NCBI GenBank assembly: GCA_947652115.1 | Contig: OX393570.1 | Location: 20,185,090-20,249,089, forward strand | Direction of reading: 5' to 3' | DNA length: 64,000 nt | Source: Blastomussa wellsi | Lineage: Eukaryota > Cnidaria > Anthozoa > Scleractinia > Plerogyridae | Part shown: positions 26,056 through 47,100 of the stretch, piece by piece | Layout: every line of letters begins with the position of its first letter | How positions within the stretch are numbered: the first letter of the stretch is position 1 | The notes under the pieces: model-generated | Told to the model about the DNA's origin: nothing | The model's input: the letters and a program-made list of their open reading frames with translations, nothing else | Database searches by the model: none | Translations under genes and position numbers: made by a program

Positions 26056-27906
26056 TCAGGAGAAATCAGGTTTAAAGTGTCTCATGCCCCTTGCAAGAAA
26101 TTGCGGACTAGGTGAACGACCTGATTGAGTGTTAGGTCTTCCACTGCAATCTCTCCCTCCATTTTGTTGCCATGGTGACATATTATCACGCCAATTTCTA
26201 GCAAAGGGATAACTGGTGGGAGAGTTATTATCAATTCTACTTCTTGAAAGAGACTGTGGGCTCGAGTTTTGCCTGGACAGTCCATTCTGATACCCAACTA
26301 TAGGCCAGCTCAGTGGCAAATTAATGGAAACTGCACGGCTGTAATTGGAGGAACGCAAAATTGATGGTCCATTCCGATATTCAACTGCCAGATGACCCAG
26401 TGGTGAAACGTTGGAAATTCCAGAAACATAATTCAACTGATGTGGGCTTGACTGTTCATTCCGACTGTCAAATAATGGCGAAGAGAGACTTGACGGGCTT
26501 TGACTGCCAGGAGAATCTGCACTATTCTGTTGACCTTTTTTCACAGTTAGCGCTCTTCCATATAAGGATATACCATTCATTAGACTTATGGCATAAGGCA
26601 CAGAGACTTCATGTGAAAAACTGATGAAACCATAGCTTTTCTGTCTGCCTGTTTCTTTGTCCTTGGGAATATGCACAGCTTCCAGAGGACCAGCCTGAGA
26701 ATATTAATAAAAAAAGAATAAATTTAATAGAAAAACATATTGATCAAAGATATAACATATGAAGGGGAGGCGCAGTGACCTAATGGTTAGTGCGCTGGAC
26801 TCCAGATCAGATGGTCTGCATTCAAGCCTCTAGCCGGGGCACTGCGTTGTGTTCTTGGGAAAGACACTTTACTCTCACAGTGCCTCTCTTCACCCAGGTG
26901 TATAAATGTTACCGGCAAATTTACTGCTGGGAGGTAACCCTGCGATGGACTAGCATCCCATCCAGGGGGAGTAGAAATACTCTCGGTCGCTTCATGCTAC
27001 AGAAACCAGGATAAGCTCCGGCCTGATGGGCCACGAGGCCCAAATGCAGACTTTACCTCACCTTAACATATGAAGTAAATTTAATAGCAACTGCTATATA
27101 TTCTCTAGAGATTAATATCTGGGTAACACAGCAACCACTCAACAAACATTTGCCGGCACTGTCTGCTTTAAGTGTACCCAATATGTCTTTAGAAGATTTA
27201 GCAGTTGCACATTACCCAGCTTAGGAAACAGAAGCCAAAAACTGTAAAGGTAACATGTAAAAGTCGCAAAAACAGGCAGCGATAATCAAAGATCAACTTC
27301 GTCTCACATCTTCTCTGCATGATCGCTTGTGATTTGTGCAGGTTTGCCAAAAGCTATCCTCGTCTTCTAATTGGATAATTCACATGAAGGAATGTGAATA
27401 TTAAAATTAAAACTGGTCACACTTTTGGGCTCCTTGTTGTATAAACATTAGAAATAGCAGATAGACTTGATACAGTCTGTTATTTTCCTCTGCTTTACAT
27501 TCATTGTTTATATGTATTATCAAAGAACAGAACAAAGGAAAATAAGAAAATAGTAAATTGTACTAAGGGTAAAATTGGACCAAAACAATTGCACAGAGTA
27601 GGGCCCACAAATAATTTTTTTATGTAGGCTTCTCAAATCTTGTCATTCAAACTGATCTCTCATCAATCCTGTTCTCGTAAAAGTTTTTAGCCGCAAATCA
27701 TTCTGAATGATTTCTTCAATGTTATCTCGAGTATTCTTGAACAACAGAATGCGTGTTGAACCTCGGAGTTTTAATACTCGTCCTTAAATTTGAACACTGA
27801 ATTAATTTACCTGCACGAAAAGTTCCCACAGAATTTCCTCTGTTACACGTGCGTCAAGGTTTCCAATAAAAAGACATCGTTCATCGCGTTCTATAAAAGC
27901 AGCCAT
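26056..27906 (-). CDS. RBM7: RNA-binding protein 7 (NEXT complex RRM subunit)
   Basis: Two coding exons, 27811-27906 and 26056-26694, joined in phase 0 across a GT-AG intron, give 244 residues (human RBM7 is about 266). The N-terminal RRM spans roughly residues 10-86. It has RNP2 CLFIGNL and RNP1 KSYGFISF, followed by HEVSVPYAISLMNGISLYGR, which is nearly the human RBM7 sequence. The rest is Ser/Pro/Asn-rich and low in complexity. RBM7 binds RNA in the nucleus and bridges it through ZCCHC8 and the MTR4 helicase to the exosome, which degrades promoter-upstream and other non-coding transcripts. I took the ATG at 27906 because MAAFIERDE matches the family start. An in-frame upstream ATG at about 28011 would add 35 residues and is judged 5' leader. 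A SINE lies in the intron. RBM11 is the closest alternative. Confidence 0.93.
26765..27063 (+). mobile_element. Full-length tRNA-derived SINE with target-site duplication
   Basis: Flanked by perfect 12-base direct repeats TAACATATGAAG at 26753-26764 and 27064-27075, the mark of retrotransposition. The head reads GTGACCTAATGGTTAGTGCG (A-box-like) and ATTCAAGCC (eroded B box), then the family body with CTCACAGTGC, CCCAGGTGTATAAATG, CCCTGCGATGGACTAGCATC and GGATAAGCTCCGGCC. Best-preserved copy here; it sits in the RBM7 intron. Confidence 0.88.
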
Positions 27907-28339
27907 AGATGATATCTCAGAAAGAATCTCTATATCAAGGCAGGTACAAGGCAAAAACTGGCTGCCATATTGAATAGGCTTGTTTCCAGGAAAAGCCGTC
28001 ATGTATGCCACATGGAAGTGACTTTCACCCTAGGGGCCCCCAAGGTGTCCGAGTGGCGGATAGCAAAATATCAACCAGCGCGCCTGTAAACTGAATTTCT
28101 GGCTGGAATAATTAAGTCTGAGAAACCAAGCAACGTGATACCTTGAAACCACCAGTTATTCGCTTGGGAAACAGTTACAGGCAACTTTCGCCTGTGGCCT
28201 TCGACATGCAAACAGAGCTTTCCCTGTGGTGAGATTGCTAAATAGGCGCGAATCAGGAGACATGGGGAGAGGCTTCCAACATTACGAAATATCTTGCAAC
28301 AGATAGCCTTTATACTAATAGGGTAGGGAAAGGAACGTT

Positions 28340-28540
28340 GAGTACAATACAGTCAACTCGGTAATTGTGAAGAAGAGCTCCCCAAAAAACCTGTCTGCCG
28401 ATTGTCGGCCGACAGATTACCGACAGGTCACGGACACCTCAAAAAGACGGACACTTGGTGCTGGTCCAGGCCATTTCTCAGTCATTTTACAATAATCAAA
28501 CTCTCTTTAAGACGGACAGCTGAGGGAGTAGTAGACTACA
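28340..28540 (+). mobile_element. Possible pogo/Tigger-like transposon end
   Basis: TACAGTCAACTCGGTAATTG followed by repeated AAGACGGACA motifs (near 28443 and 28510) is the style of pogo-family termini. A palindrome TGTCGGCCGACA lies near 28402. No transposase domain was found. This is a weak call. Confidence 0.3.
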
Positions 28541-29353
28541 CCGTCAAGCAAATCTGTGATCAGCGTTCGTTTTTCCTCATTTCTCCCGCCGCGAAGAAAA
28601 AACGCCCTATTGCAAGTTGCATCCAAGCAAACGAAAGGACAGTGCAAGCAATCCATATTGATCACTTTCGTTCTACTAACCCACCACTGTGAAACCCCGT
28701 TTCAATTGCCACCCAGTGGGGAGGGGTCAATCACAACTCCTGAAACAATGATTGACGTTTTACACAACCTGTTATTTTGTTGTTTTTATTCTTTTCCATT
28801 ACTGCGCACTTAGCTTATTCTACAACTTCGTTTTTCTGTTACTTACAAGGATAGTTTCGAATTGAATTCTACAATGTACAATAGAAATTTACCACAAATC
28901 TACAAAACGTCTCCGCCCCTTACCTCAGTTTGATTACACAAGTACAAAGGCCATATGATACTTACAGAAATATTCATCACAGCAAAACAATCTGTGTGCA
29001 GACACGTCTGCTGTCAAGAATCATGACATCTAACGTATTGCTTTAGCGTAACAAGAATCATAATAATTTTTGTTTTCCTCTGGAAAAAGTAATGAAAACA
29101 AAACCAAACCATATATTGTGGTCCATAGATGGATGTAGCTCAGCAAGAGACAAGATAACAAGGAAGGAATTTTTGCTTTGTCAAGACAAAAGCAACATAA
29201 TCAGGGGAGCAAGAACCAGTTAATGGAAATTCTTGTCTCCCATACTGGATTCGCTCATATCATATTTTCTCTCCAATCCATGATGGGGTGACGAGTTTCG
29301 GTGTACAGAAGGTGTACCTAGTCAGCCTCCACCATTTTCTACTGCATCGAAAT

Positions 29354-29545
29354 TATGGCAATTGTATGATGAAGCAAAATTGTATTGTATTGCTGTAGGT
29401 TATGTTACTGGAAGTGTTTAAATTACCTTTAACGAGTTTCTAAGGGATTTCTTTAGTTTTTACACGATCTGCGTAAAATAGAATACTACCTGTAAAATTT
29501 TCCCATGTAAACAATAACAAAGGTGTGGCTGACAAGGGCCCTTTA
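29354..29545 (+). repeat. Dispersed repeat, copy 2 (see 20347-20520)
   Basis: Shares ordered blocks with 20347-20520 (GTTATGTTACTGGAAGTGTT, AACAATAACAAAGGTGTGG). It is followed directly by a hairpin at 29556-29600: GTACCCAGATCTC paired with GAGATCTGGGTAC. Confidence 0.5.
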
Positions 29546-30041
29546 ATATTGTACCCAGATCTCGCTCTGTCTTTCCTGTGGGAGATCTGGGTACGAGATT
29601 ACTTGATTACTCTGGCATTTGTGCTACTCAATGAGGTTGTCAAAACAGCACTGGCTCTTCTGACTACAATAACATCTGCAGTAAATGGAGTAAACAATGG
29701 ACACTCTGTTACCACATTTTCTGGCTTAATTGGTTGGCAAAAGGGATATTTCAAACACCTTGAAGTACTGACATAAATACTTGCAAAAGATAGAACCAAA
29801 CACCCCTCTCTGATATGCCAACATTGTTCATTTCAAATTACCACAGTTTTTAATCATAATCTACATTGTCACAAAATGTCATGTAACGTTGATTATCTTA
29901 AACGTTGCATTACAACAGATGGACTGTGACTATAACTAAGGGGAAGCAGTTGTACTAATTTAGATTTGAACTGTTTACACAACCATCAATTCTAAGTTTA
30001 AAGTTAATATTTTACAAGGTATCTGTACACAAAGTGCCAAT

Positions 30042-37850
<7,809 letters not shown>

Positions 37851-38193
37851 TTTAGAAATAATTGTGCATTCATGTACCACTGAAGAAATGTTGTCGGGTA
37901 GTTTCAATGACGCTGCAACACCGAAACCATCAAGAAAAACCTAGTTTCCGTGCCTTTCCTTCTTTAGACTCAGTCATAGGTGATTCAAAGGGGAAAAAAC
38001 AACTTATTCATCAAATATAAACATCTCTGCTTTGCTTCACTTTCTTCGAACACTGCGCACGGGAACCATAACAAGAGCGACAAAATGACCTCCGGACACT
38101 CGAGCATTTTGCGAAGATTTTCCGACGATTCCGAACTGTGAACGATTGATTCAATCGAGTCGATTAGTGTTCGCGCAAGTCCGTCGCGTCAAA
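37851..38193. promoter_or_regulatory. Bidirectional promoter region DCAF8 / TTC12
   Basis: 343 bases separate the DCAF8 start (minus) from the TTC12 start (plus). No TATA box or confident factor site was seen. CG-containing stretches lie near 38050-38110 and 38145-38190. If DCAF8 uses an upstream coding exon, the shared region is shorter. Confidence 0.6.
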
Positions 38194-41100
38194 ATGGAGG
38201 AAACAACTGGAAAGGAAGAGGAGCTGCAGAAATTTCTTGGAAAAGTCGATGAAATCGGTAAGCACCGTTTGTGAGTCATGTCTGATTTTCATGCAGAAAT
38301 GTCTGTTGTTAGGAGATGATATAACACCTCTTTGTATCAAATCTCTAAAGATTAAACTTGAGTCAGCTGCCAGGTAGAAAAAACCCTGGGTTTGTTTTTG
38401 TAGCCGTCTGCGAGCATTGCTTATAAAGATTGGTTCATTTGTAAGCATTTAATCCTTTTTCAAAGAGAGTTACCCTCCCTCTAGAGAAAGTAAATCCTAT
38501 AATACTATCAATCTCGTCATATAGGCATATTTTTGATGATAGTTTCATTAATCACGTTTATGAACTGAAAGAAGAATTCTGCTTCTGAATGGAAAAGGTT
38601 AAAAGAGTCAATTACACATCATTAAACATAAACATGAAAGCTTGTGTTGAAGTCTGCTTCAGGCGAGAAGAAGCATTATTTAGCTTGCAGACACATAGTG
38701 CATCACAGTTGACACACAGAGTATATATTATGTTCCACAAATGCAAGCTTTCATTAAACTGGACGTTTTTAAGAAGGTTTTGTAGCAGATGATATGAACA
38801 TCAGAGCATAGGTTATAAAGCATGTATTTACCAGGGCAAGCCCCTTATAGTGAGCGAAATTCACACAATGGGACTTGTTGTACAGCGCGATGTAACAAGC
38901 TACACAATTAAGACAGCTGTGTGGGCCAATACTATCATCAGCCAGTTAGTGTGTTTTATTGCCAGTCTGCATCACATAGCATGGAATTTGCATGACTTTT
39001 GAGGGGTACAAAATGGCCTCAGCAATCATTTGCGAGCATGTGACCATAGTGTTCCCTTTGCGACTACGAGCATTGACAAAGTTATTCTTATAAGAGATGA
39101 GCACTTAACAAAAACTACCTGCACCAGGGCTGCAAATAATTTTTTGTCCGACTAAGTCACCATGCATTTTGATTGGACAAAACAGTTGGTGATATCAGAC
39201 ATCATCTTACAGAGCTCCTCGATAAAGCGCTGTAAATGCAAAAAAATTGACGTCTGCATTGGAAGGAAAAAACCATTGGCTGGAAATTCTGTCTGACTAT
39301 AGTTGGGATTAATCAGACATTGGCAAATTTTGGTCAGTCGTTGTCTGATGTCTGACTGTTTTTGCAGCCTTGTGCACTAAAAATGGAGCATACAAGCATT
39401 TGTAAAAATTTGCGAGCACAAGCAAATTAGTACCCACAAAAATTTTGGAACTATTTTCAGCAGAAGTCTGATTTTGCAAGTACTGTAAGCACAGCAATTG
39501 AAGTTGCATGCCGATAACTCAAACATTCAAGTGAAATATGAAGTTTGAGTTATTGGGATTTGCTCTACTTGTGTAACTGCTCAAAGAAAACTTGGCTTTA
39601 CTAAGAAAATCTGGAAACTTTATTTTGTTTACAGACTCTATTATGAAAGATTTAACATGCGGTGACCTTGAAAAGCAAAATAAAGCGCTCAGTGCTGCAG
39701 ATGAGTTCCTGAAACGACACAAAGCTGAAAATGATTCTGATTCTGATGATGAATGCAAACAAGTGAAAGCAGCGTCTGATACAACAGTCATTTCCAAAGG
39801 AGAGAGAAGGATGTTAGATCCTTCAACTGCCCTTGGTGAAATGGTATGAGCTTTAACCTTGACAGTAATAAGAGCACAGAATGTAATTTTATTGGAGTTT
39901 TTCTTTTGGTATTTATTACTGTAGTAGTTAGACTACGAGCAGAATCCAGAAGTCAAGAGGCTGAATGTGACAAATAACAAAGGAATGTGGTACACAATAA
40001 GTGTAACCTGTGAATAATGATGGTCTACTCGCAGCTCACAATTTAATTTGTCTCTTGTATGTTGCGCTTGTTTGCTATGTATATGTTTATCCCTCTGGAT
40101 CTGGATTACAAAAGAGAGGCTGCCTGTGGTGTTCAGTAGTTTTGAACAACTTCACACTGTCAATCCATTAAAGAGGCCCTGCCAGGGGTGGGGGGATCCC
40201 GTGACGTTTGTATACAGTGTTGGTATTTTGTCTTGCTGTCAGAATTTTGGCGAGCAATATTGTGCTTTGTTGCGATTTCATTTTATGTGCTGTCACTACT
40301 TTTTGGGCCATGTTGCTCGTTGGAATTTACCGTGGCAGGGCCACATTAAAGCCATAAACATCTGATCGACAACAAGCGTACATGTTAATTAATTTGTGCT
40401 CTATTTTTAAATCATTAGAGAGATGCAGGAGAAGTTTGTGCTGGTAGGTTTTTTATTTTAATTTTAGTGTTAAAAATGTAATAATAGTTAAAATGGTGCC
40501 ATAAGAATGAAAAAGACTATTCATGATCAATGCAATGCATCCAAGGCGCTGTTACACACTAAACCACCTTGCTCATGAAAATTCAAGATGTACGTCAAAG
40601 TTCAGCTCATCGCTGTTTGCAAGAACCAGATACATTTAAATTTCTTGTTTGGCCATTTAATTAACATTTTATTAACCAAGCCTAGTCTCTCTATATACAT
40701 GGGAGAATCTTGATCTCGTACGCATGTGTGTACCTCGGAATTCTAAAAAATATATATTGTGTTTATTTATTTCATGCTTTGATTTCTGAAACTTTCCGCT
40801 AGTAAACACGAGAAATGGCGTTTCTGAGGCCCTAACAATCAAACCCTCCAGTGGCTCGCGCTCGATTACTGTCTCCTTCCATTCGTACCTAGACGGAAAA
40901 ACCACGCATGCCCATGCCTAACTGTGTTTGGTCTGTACTCGTGACCTTAATCAAGATTCTCCTGTACAGACCTCAAGCTAATCATGGAATTAATTATTGT
41001 TCCAGTGAACGTGAACATTTGAACCTGTAAAGAAGTAGAAGTAGTGGTCTGTTTTGTATTTTTTTTCCCACAGAGAAGTTCATGAAAGCAGTTGAAGAAG

Positions 41101-44100
41101 ATGCCAAAGAGAGGGCGAAGATAAAGAAGAGATCTGAAGCTGAAGCGGAAAAGTTAAAAGGAAAAGGAAATGACGCTTTCAAGGAAGAGAAATATAAGGA
41201 AGCAATCAGCAACTATACCATGGCAATTGCTAAAGTTTGCACCAATCCTGTTCTTTACACTAACAGGGCACAGGTTAGTAATCTCCTGAAGTATGGCAAG
41301 AGACCATGTTCCTTTACATTGTACATTTGGTTTAGAAGCCATAAGCCTTTTGAACTTGTGATAATGAAAACTCCATTGACAGGGTGGGTGGTTGCGAATC
41401 AAATTTTGTTAACTAAAAGGAGGCCAACAATTTTTAAAAATTGTGCCTACTAAATTTTACTTGACAGAACATTCCAACACTTCTCATATGATTGTCTTAT
41501 TGTCTTATTTAGTATTTAAAATTTTATCCCATCATTATCACTTTGACTTGATAATGATGTTAGCTCAACGTCGAAACGTCGTCGTTTTTTAAACAGCTTT
41601 CTTAATATGCTTTTAAGAAATATTTTATCGCAGTTTTTTATCGTTAAATACTAAATTTTTGTATGTGAAATAATGGTGATAAATATACATGGAATGAAAA
41701 GAATTATCAACACATGCTAGATAATTGCTTTTTTGATAAATAATAATATACTTATTTATCGTTGAGCAATTGGCGGTGCTGACATTTTTCGTTTTGTGTT
41801 CATTCTACACGTCAGGCATACATCAAACTTGATGACTTTGATTCTGCTATCCATGACTGCAATCTAGCATTGGAGGTATTAATACTTTACAGTTGAACCA
41901 CCTATATTTTGCTATACAATCATACTATTTAAATAATAAAGAAATAAAACGCAAACCTGAGTGGATTGTTGAGTTATACAAGCATGCAGGAATTTTTAAG
42001 AACACGAGAGCAGGAATTTTTAAGAACATGAGAGAAGCACGAGGTGTAGTCGAGTGCTTCTCGTACTTCTTGAGTGTTCTTAACAATTCCCAAGTGCTTA
42101 TATAACTTAATAATGCACAAGTGCAAGTTCCTTATTTCTTTTATAAAATGTTAAAGAAATTGCGCACGCTCTAACTCGTGATGTAAGCAGAGTGCATTAT
42201 AACTCGATAAAGCACACGCGTGACGTAAGCCGCATGCTTTATGGAGCTATAATGAATTCGAACTGACCAATAATAGTTAACATGGTTTAAATGCTCATTT
42301 CATTTTCTTATATTTTATTTTTCATTTAAAGGGGGGTGATCTTAGTGGGGTGGTTATTGAGGAAATAATACAGTCTACCAGTAGTTTTATGCTTGTGAAG
42401 CAAGTATTCTCCTTTCAAAATTGTGGAATTATCAACATGCTCAAATAATGAAGTTAGTTTTAGTCTCAATACAACATGCATATTTTGTTAGATTGATCCA
42501 AAGTGGGTAAAAGCATTTGTTCACAAAGCCAGAGCTCTGCAAGCTCAAGGGAAATTTGACGAGGTAAGGTACACATCATCCCGGCATGAATCAAGACGAC
42601 TTTTTATCTTTTTTTCATAAAATGTAGCAGTGTTACAAAACAGGCAAATGTATGACTCAGTGAAGTATTGCTAGACTTGCTACTTGGTCAAACATAATTA
42701 ATTAACTAATTGGTGGGAGTACCTGTCCTCAGGGTACAGGAATATATCATGTGTACAAGGCTGATAATTTGAGGTGTGCAGATCTGTTAAGGTTACTATG
42801 CACCTTGGGACCGGCCATTTTCGCGAAATTTGGATTTTTATGCTAATCAATAGGTCTAAGCGTGATCTTTCATCTAAAAAAAAAAATCAAAAAAATATTT
42901 TTTTAGCGGCGGAGAAAATGCGATTTTTCGTTTGGGGGCGGCGTTTGTTTACGAATTGAGGGTTTTGTCTTTTCGCTATTTTCTCGAGTTGAATTTTTCG
43001 CTAGATAGGGTGACTTTCAAAAGCTGCAACTCAAGTGCAATTTGTTCAATTGCCGCCAAATTTGGAGAAAAGTTAGTTTAATATATAAACAACAAAAACG
43101 TGTCTGCGTATTTTTAATTTCCCAAAACTTTTTTGTTGAGAGCCATTTTTGTACGATAACTTCGATTAATTTTTGCTCTGTTTTGAAAAGGCGCTGTAAC
43201 TTTTTAATGCAAACGAATTTGACAAAACGCAGACACGGTTTTTTAGGTCTTGGGGTCCGAAAACCGGAAAACAAACCAATTAAGCAAAATATTAAATTCG
43301 CTTTGAGTTGAAGCTGTCAGAAGCCGAATCACGCGCTTGCGTTCAGACTTCGCGGAAAAATCGGCATTTCAGAATATTACAAAATGGATAGGATATTTAA
43401 AAAGCCAGCTCTATAAGCTTTAATTTGATATAGGGTTTTAGATATCTGCGATGTAACCCGCGCGCGCTACATCGCTTCGACGCGAAACACCCCTGAAGGT
43501 GCATAGTAACCTTAACTGTTAATTACAATAAGTTTGGCAAGATCATAGAATTTCAGTCTACATTACATGTACACAAAATAATTAATTAGATGTATTAATT
43601 TTGTATTTTGTAGGCTGTGTCTGTATTAAAAAATGCTATTGAAGTTGCCCCAAAGCAAGAAAAAGTTCTAAAAGGTTATTAACATTAATAATGACATATA
43701 GTAAAGTGATAGTAATGATGATTGAAAACTGAATCACTCTATATCTATTCATGGTATGAGTGTTTTTTTCAAATAAATTTATTTACAACATTTTGCCAAC
43801 ACTAATTACAAAGTTTTTACCTACAAAAAAGGAAAAAAACTATAACAATAACAATGGTACATGCACTACTTACGAACATAGTAACATGGCCTTAGCCCAG
43901 GGGGGAGGAATCCCCCATTAAAATGCTGGGGTGCTCATCGCAAATCTTTTGAAAAGTACCCCTAAAAGGTACCAGAATCTCGATTAGTGGGCGTGGCCCC
44001 CCAAAATTTTCAACCCTAAAAGGTACCACCACTTTTACTGGAGAAACCAATTTTAGAACACATAAAAAAAATAAAAACCATTGGAGTCACACAGTTCCTG

Positions 44101-47100
44101 TCATTTCTTGGCACAATACCCTAAAAGGTACCGCGACAACTCTAGCGGTGGTAATTTTAGCTTAAAGTACCCTAAGAGGTACCAATCCATCAATTTTACC
44201 CCCTAAAAGGTATGACGAGCACCCCCGTCATTTTTATAGGGAAGTCCCCCCCAGGGGGGCCTTAGCTCATCAAGGGCTCCCGTAGCTCAGTTGGTTAGAG
44301 CACCAGACAAGTGTCTGGGAGGTCATGGGTTTGAATTCTAACAGGGGCTCAGAATTTTTCTTTGTTCCACCCTTATGTCTTGTCATTATCGTTTATTTCA
44401 ACTAATTATTGGCATAATGTGTTTGTCAAAAATTAAGTAAATTCCTTTTTTACAGTTTATATATCAGAGGCAGAATCAGCAAAAAGGAGGCTACAAGATG
44501 AAAAAGAGGTCAGATGTATTGCCCAATAAGTTTATTTTCAGCTTTTAATTTTGTCTTGTTTATTACCTGAAAAATTTATGTGTATGTGAATCATAGATGG
44601 AATTATCGGTACTATTAATTTTGTTTACTCACCACAGGCAGTTACTGTAGCTGAAAAAGGAAGTGGGGACTTAATAAAGGACTCTATCGATAGACTACAA
44701 AAGAACAGTCTTGCTACGTCGCAGTATATTGAAGCTACAAGGAAACTAGTATCACTTCTAAACAACAGTAAGTCTGGTACCCTTAATTTCCGGAATGTGT
44801 AACTTTGATAAATTTCTAATTTGGTCCAAGTTTTGCTATCAACTCTGTGGTTTATCACTAATTTCCAAAATCAACAGAAGTTCTGTTTTTCTGCTTTGTA
44901 ATTATTTAATATTCAAATCCTTTTAATTTCTTGCAGATGCTAACAAGACATTATTTAGATGTTATGGAGGTTTTCAGATCATAGATAACAATACAACATT
45001 TAGAAAGTAAGTATATCTACATGTACATTGCCGTAAGTTCCAGGCAAACAATGGTCAGGTACAGCAGAGTAATTACTGATCAGTAGTAAACGTGATAATT
45101 TAGTATACATATATGTCCAAGATCAGCATTATGCCCTACATAAGGCAAAGGACCATGTCAATCTGACCAATAATTACATCTGTTTGACAACAATCTTAGG
45201 TTTACAAGAATCTGATCTACAATCATGGACAAACATTGTTGAGACATAAAAATTACCAAGTTGACCTTTTTTTCCTTAGGTGTAAATTCTCCTCTCTTCC
45301 CTTGTGAAATGTAGCCTCCTCTTCCCCCCTTTTTCAATGTTGGAAAGAAATAAACATCCACAAAGCATTTTGCAACATTGTTTGGGGGGAGGGGGTAACT
45401 ACTTTTGTTAGTTTGAAAGCGTTAGTTTTGGTAAATTGCCTCAGCACTTTCATCCATGATTGTAGATTCTTCTGAGATCATACTAAATGTAAAATGCTGG
45501 TAAATCGAAGTATTTATTTTATAAATGACCTTTTCCATCCTCTAATACTAAATTATTAAATCTATATAAAGTTTAGTAAGGTTTTCTTCTTTTTTATCAT
45601 TGTCCCTTTCCAAAAAGGGGAAATGGGAATGAGATGGGAGTATCTATGCAAGGCGCTTCCTAATTTAGAATTTATATATCAATTATTTATGTTTCTTGCA
45701 TACTCTGTTACTGCTTTTGCAGGTGTCAACATTCAACGTCTTTTTAATTCTTTTTTAGATATTGGGAAGGAACTGATGTGTGTATAATGTTAGAAGATAT
45801 TGATTTTATTTGTGAAGTTTTGAGAATTCTGATGGAAGCCTGCACTGACAATGGTAAAAATTCACTCAAGACTACTAACTCGCTCACTCATTTAATCCTG
45901 CTCATGCTCTTGGGCACATAAGGACATGAATTACATTAAATTATTGACTATTTTATACCAGCTCATTGAACAAAGTCGATTTATTTTTATTTATAACTTG
46001 TTTCAGCAGGTCAATTTTTGGGATTACAAAAAATGTGAAATTAAAGACACTCAACAAAACTTAACGTCACTAAATTTAATATCGCGCCCTTAAACCCTTG
46101 TGGGAGACGTGTTGGCCTAATGGTTTAGTGCACTGGACTCCAGGTCAGACAGTCTGGGTTCGAGCCCTGGCTGGGGCACTGCATTATGTTCTTTGGTTTG
46201 AAACTTTACTCTCACAGTGCCTCTCTCCACCCAGGTGCATGAATGGGTACCGGCAAATTTAATGCTAGCGGTAACCCTGCGATGGACCAGCATCCCATCC
46301 AAGGGGAAGTAGAAATACTCTCAGTCACTTCATGCTAAGGAAACCAGGACAAGCTCCGGCCTGAGCCGTATGCAGGCTTTACCATAAGATTATAGCCATT
46401 GTGCACTAGAGCGGTTTTCCCTTCACTGTCGAAAGTTAGTCTGCATTTGCTTTGGTTTTGCATTACTTCTCAGTAATTGGGTTAAAAATCTTGCGCCACT
46501 TTTTCAACCAATCAAAAGTAAAACCAAAACCAATTGTGACTCACATGTGCATGTTTTCCCATGCCTTGTGTGGGCTGAGTAATTATGTCAAGTTTTGAAT
46601 GGTTCACTGGATTGTCTCTATCCTTCGTGATTAGCAAAAGCAATTACTTTGGTTTTGGTTTTATGACACTCAGTTATTATTAATTATTTTTTGTTATTAA
46701 TTTATGCACAAGCATAATAATATTATAGAGTACTGCCAGAAATAGAATTTATTAAACTGTCAGACATTTAAATTTACCTTTCATTTTTGGAATAAAAGTC
46801 AGTTAGCAAGTAAATAAAATCTCAGTCAGTTGACTGGTCGGTTTCTCCATTCAGTTAGCCATCCAGACACAGTAGTCAATCAATAAATCAGTCTTTCAAC
46901 AGTCTGTCAAATGAATGAATTAATAAATCTATGACATACTGAATTTTCTTTGCCACAACAATCAGTTTGCCCCGTCTTACATTGCTTGCAATTACAGCTT
47001 GACATTTCTATTTCAGATCACAATGTAGAAGAATTCCTCAGAAAGGACCATTCCTCATCATTCAATCATCTACTAAGAGACCCAACTTCTCCTGTAATCA

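Larger units (their letters stand above)
27907..30041. other. Intergenic region between RBM7 start and DCAF8 stop
   Basis: Two kilobases holding the RBM7 promoter side (GC-richer near 27990-28290) and the DCAF8 3' flank. No gene is supported. A possible pogo-like end is near 28347, and a hairpin is at 29556-29600. Confidence 0.5.

Noticed and set aside
44274..44350. Functional tRNA gene
   Set aside because: Acceptor and T-stem pairing fail and the anticodon loop has six bases, so it is kept only as a tRNA-like pseudogene.
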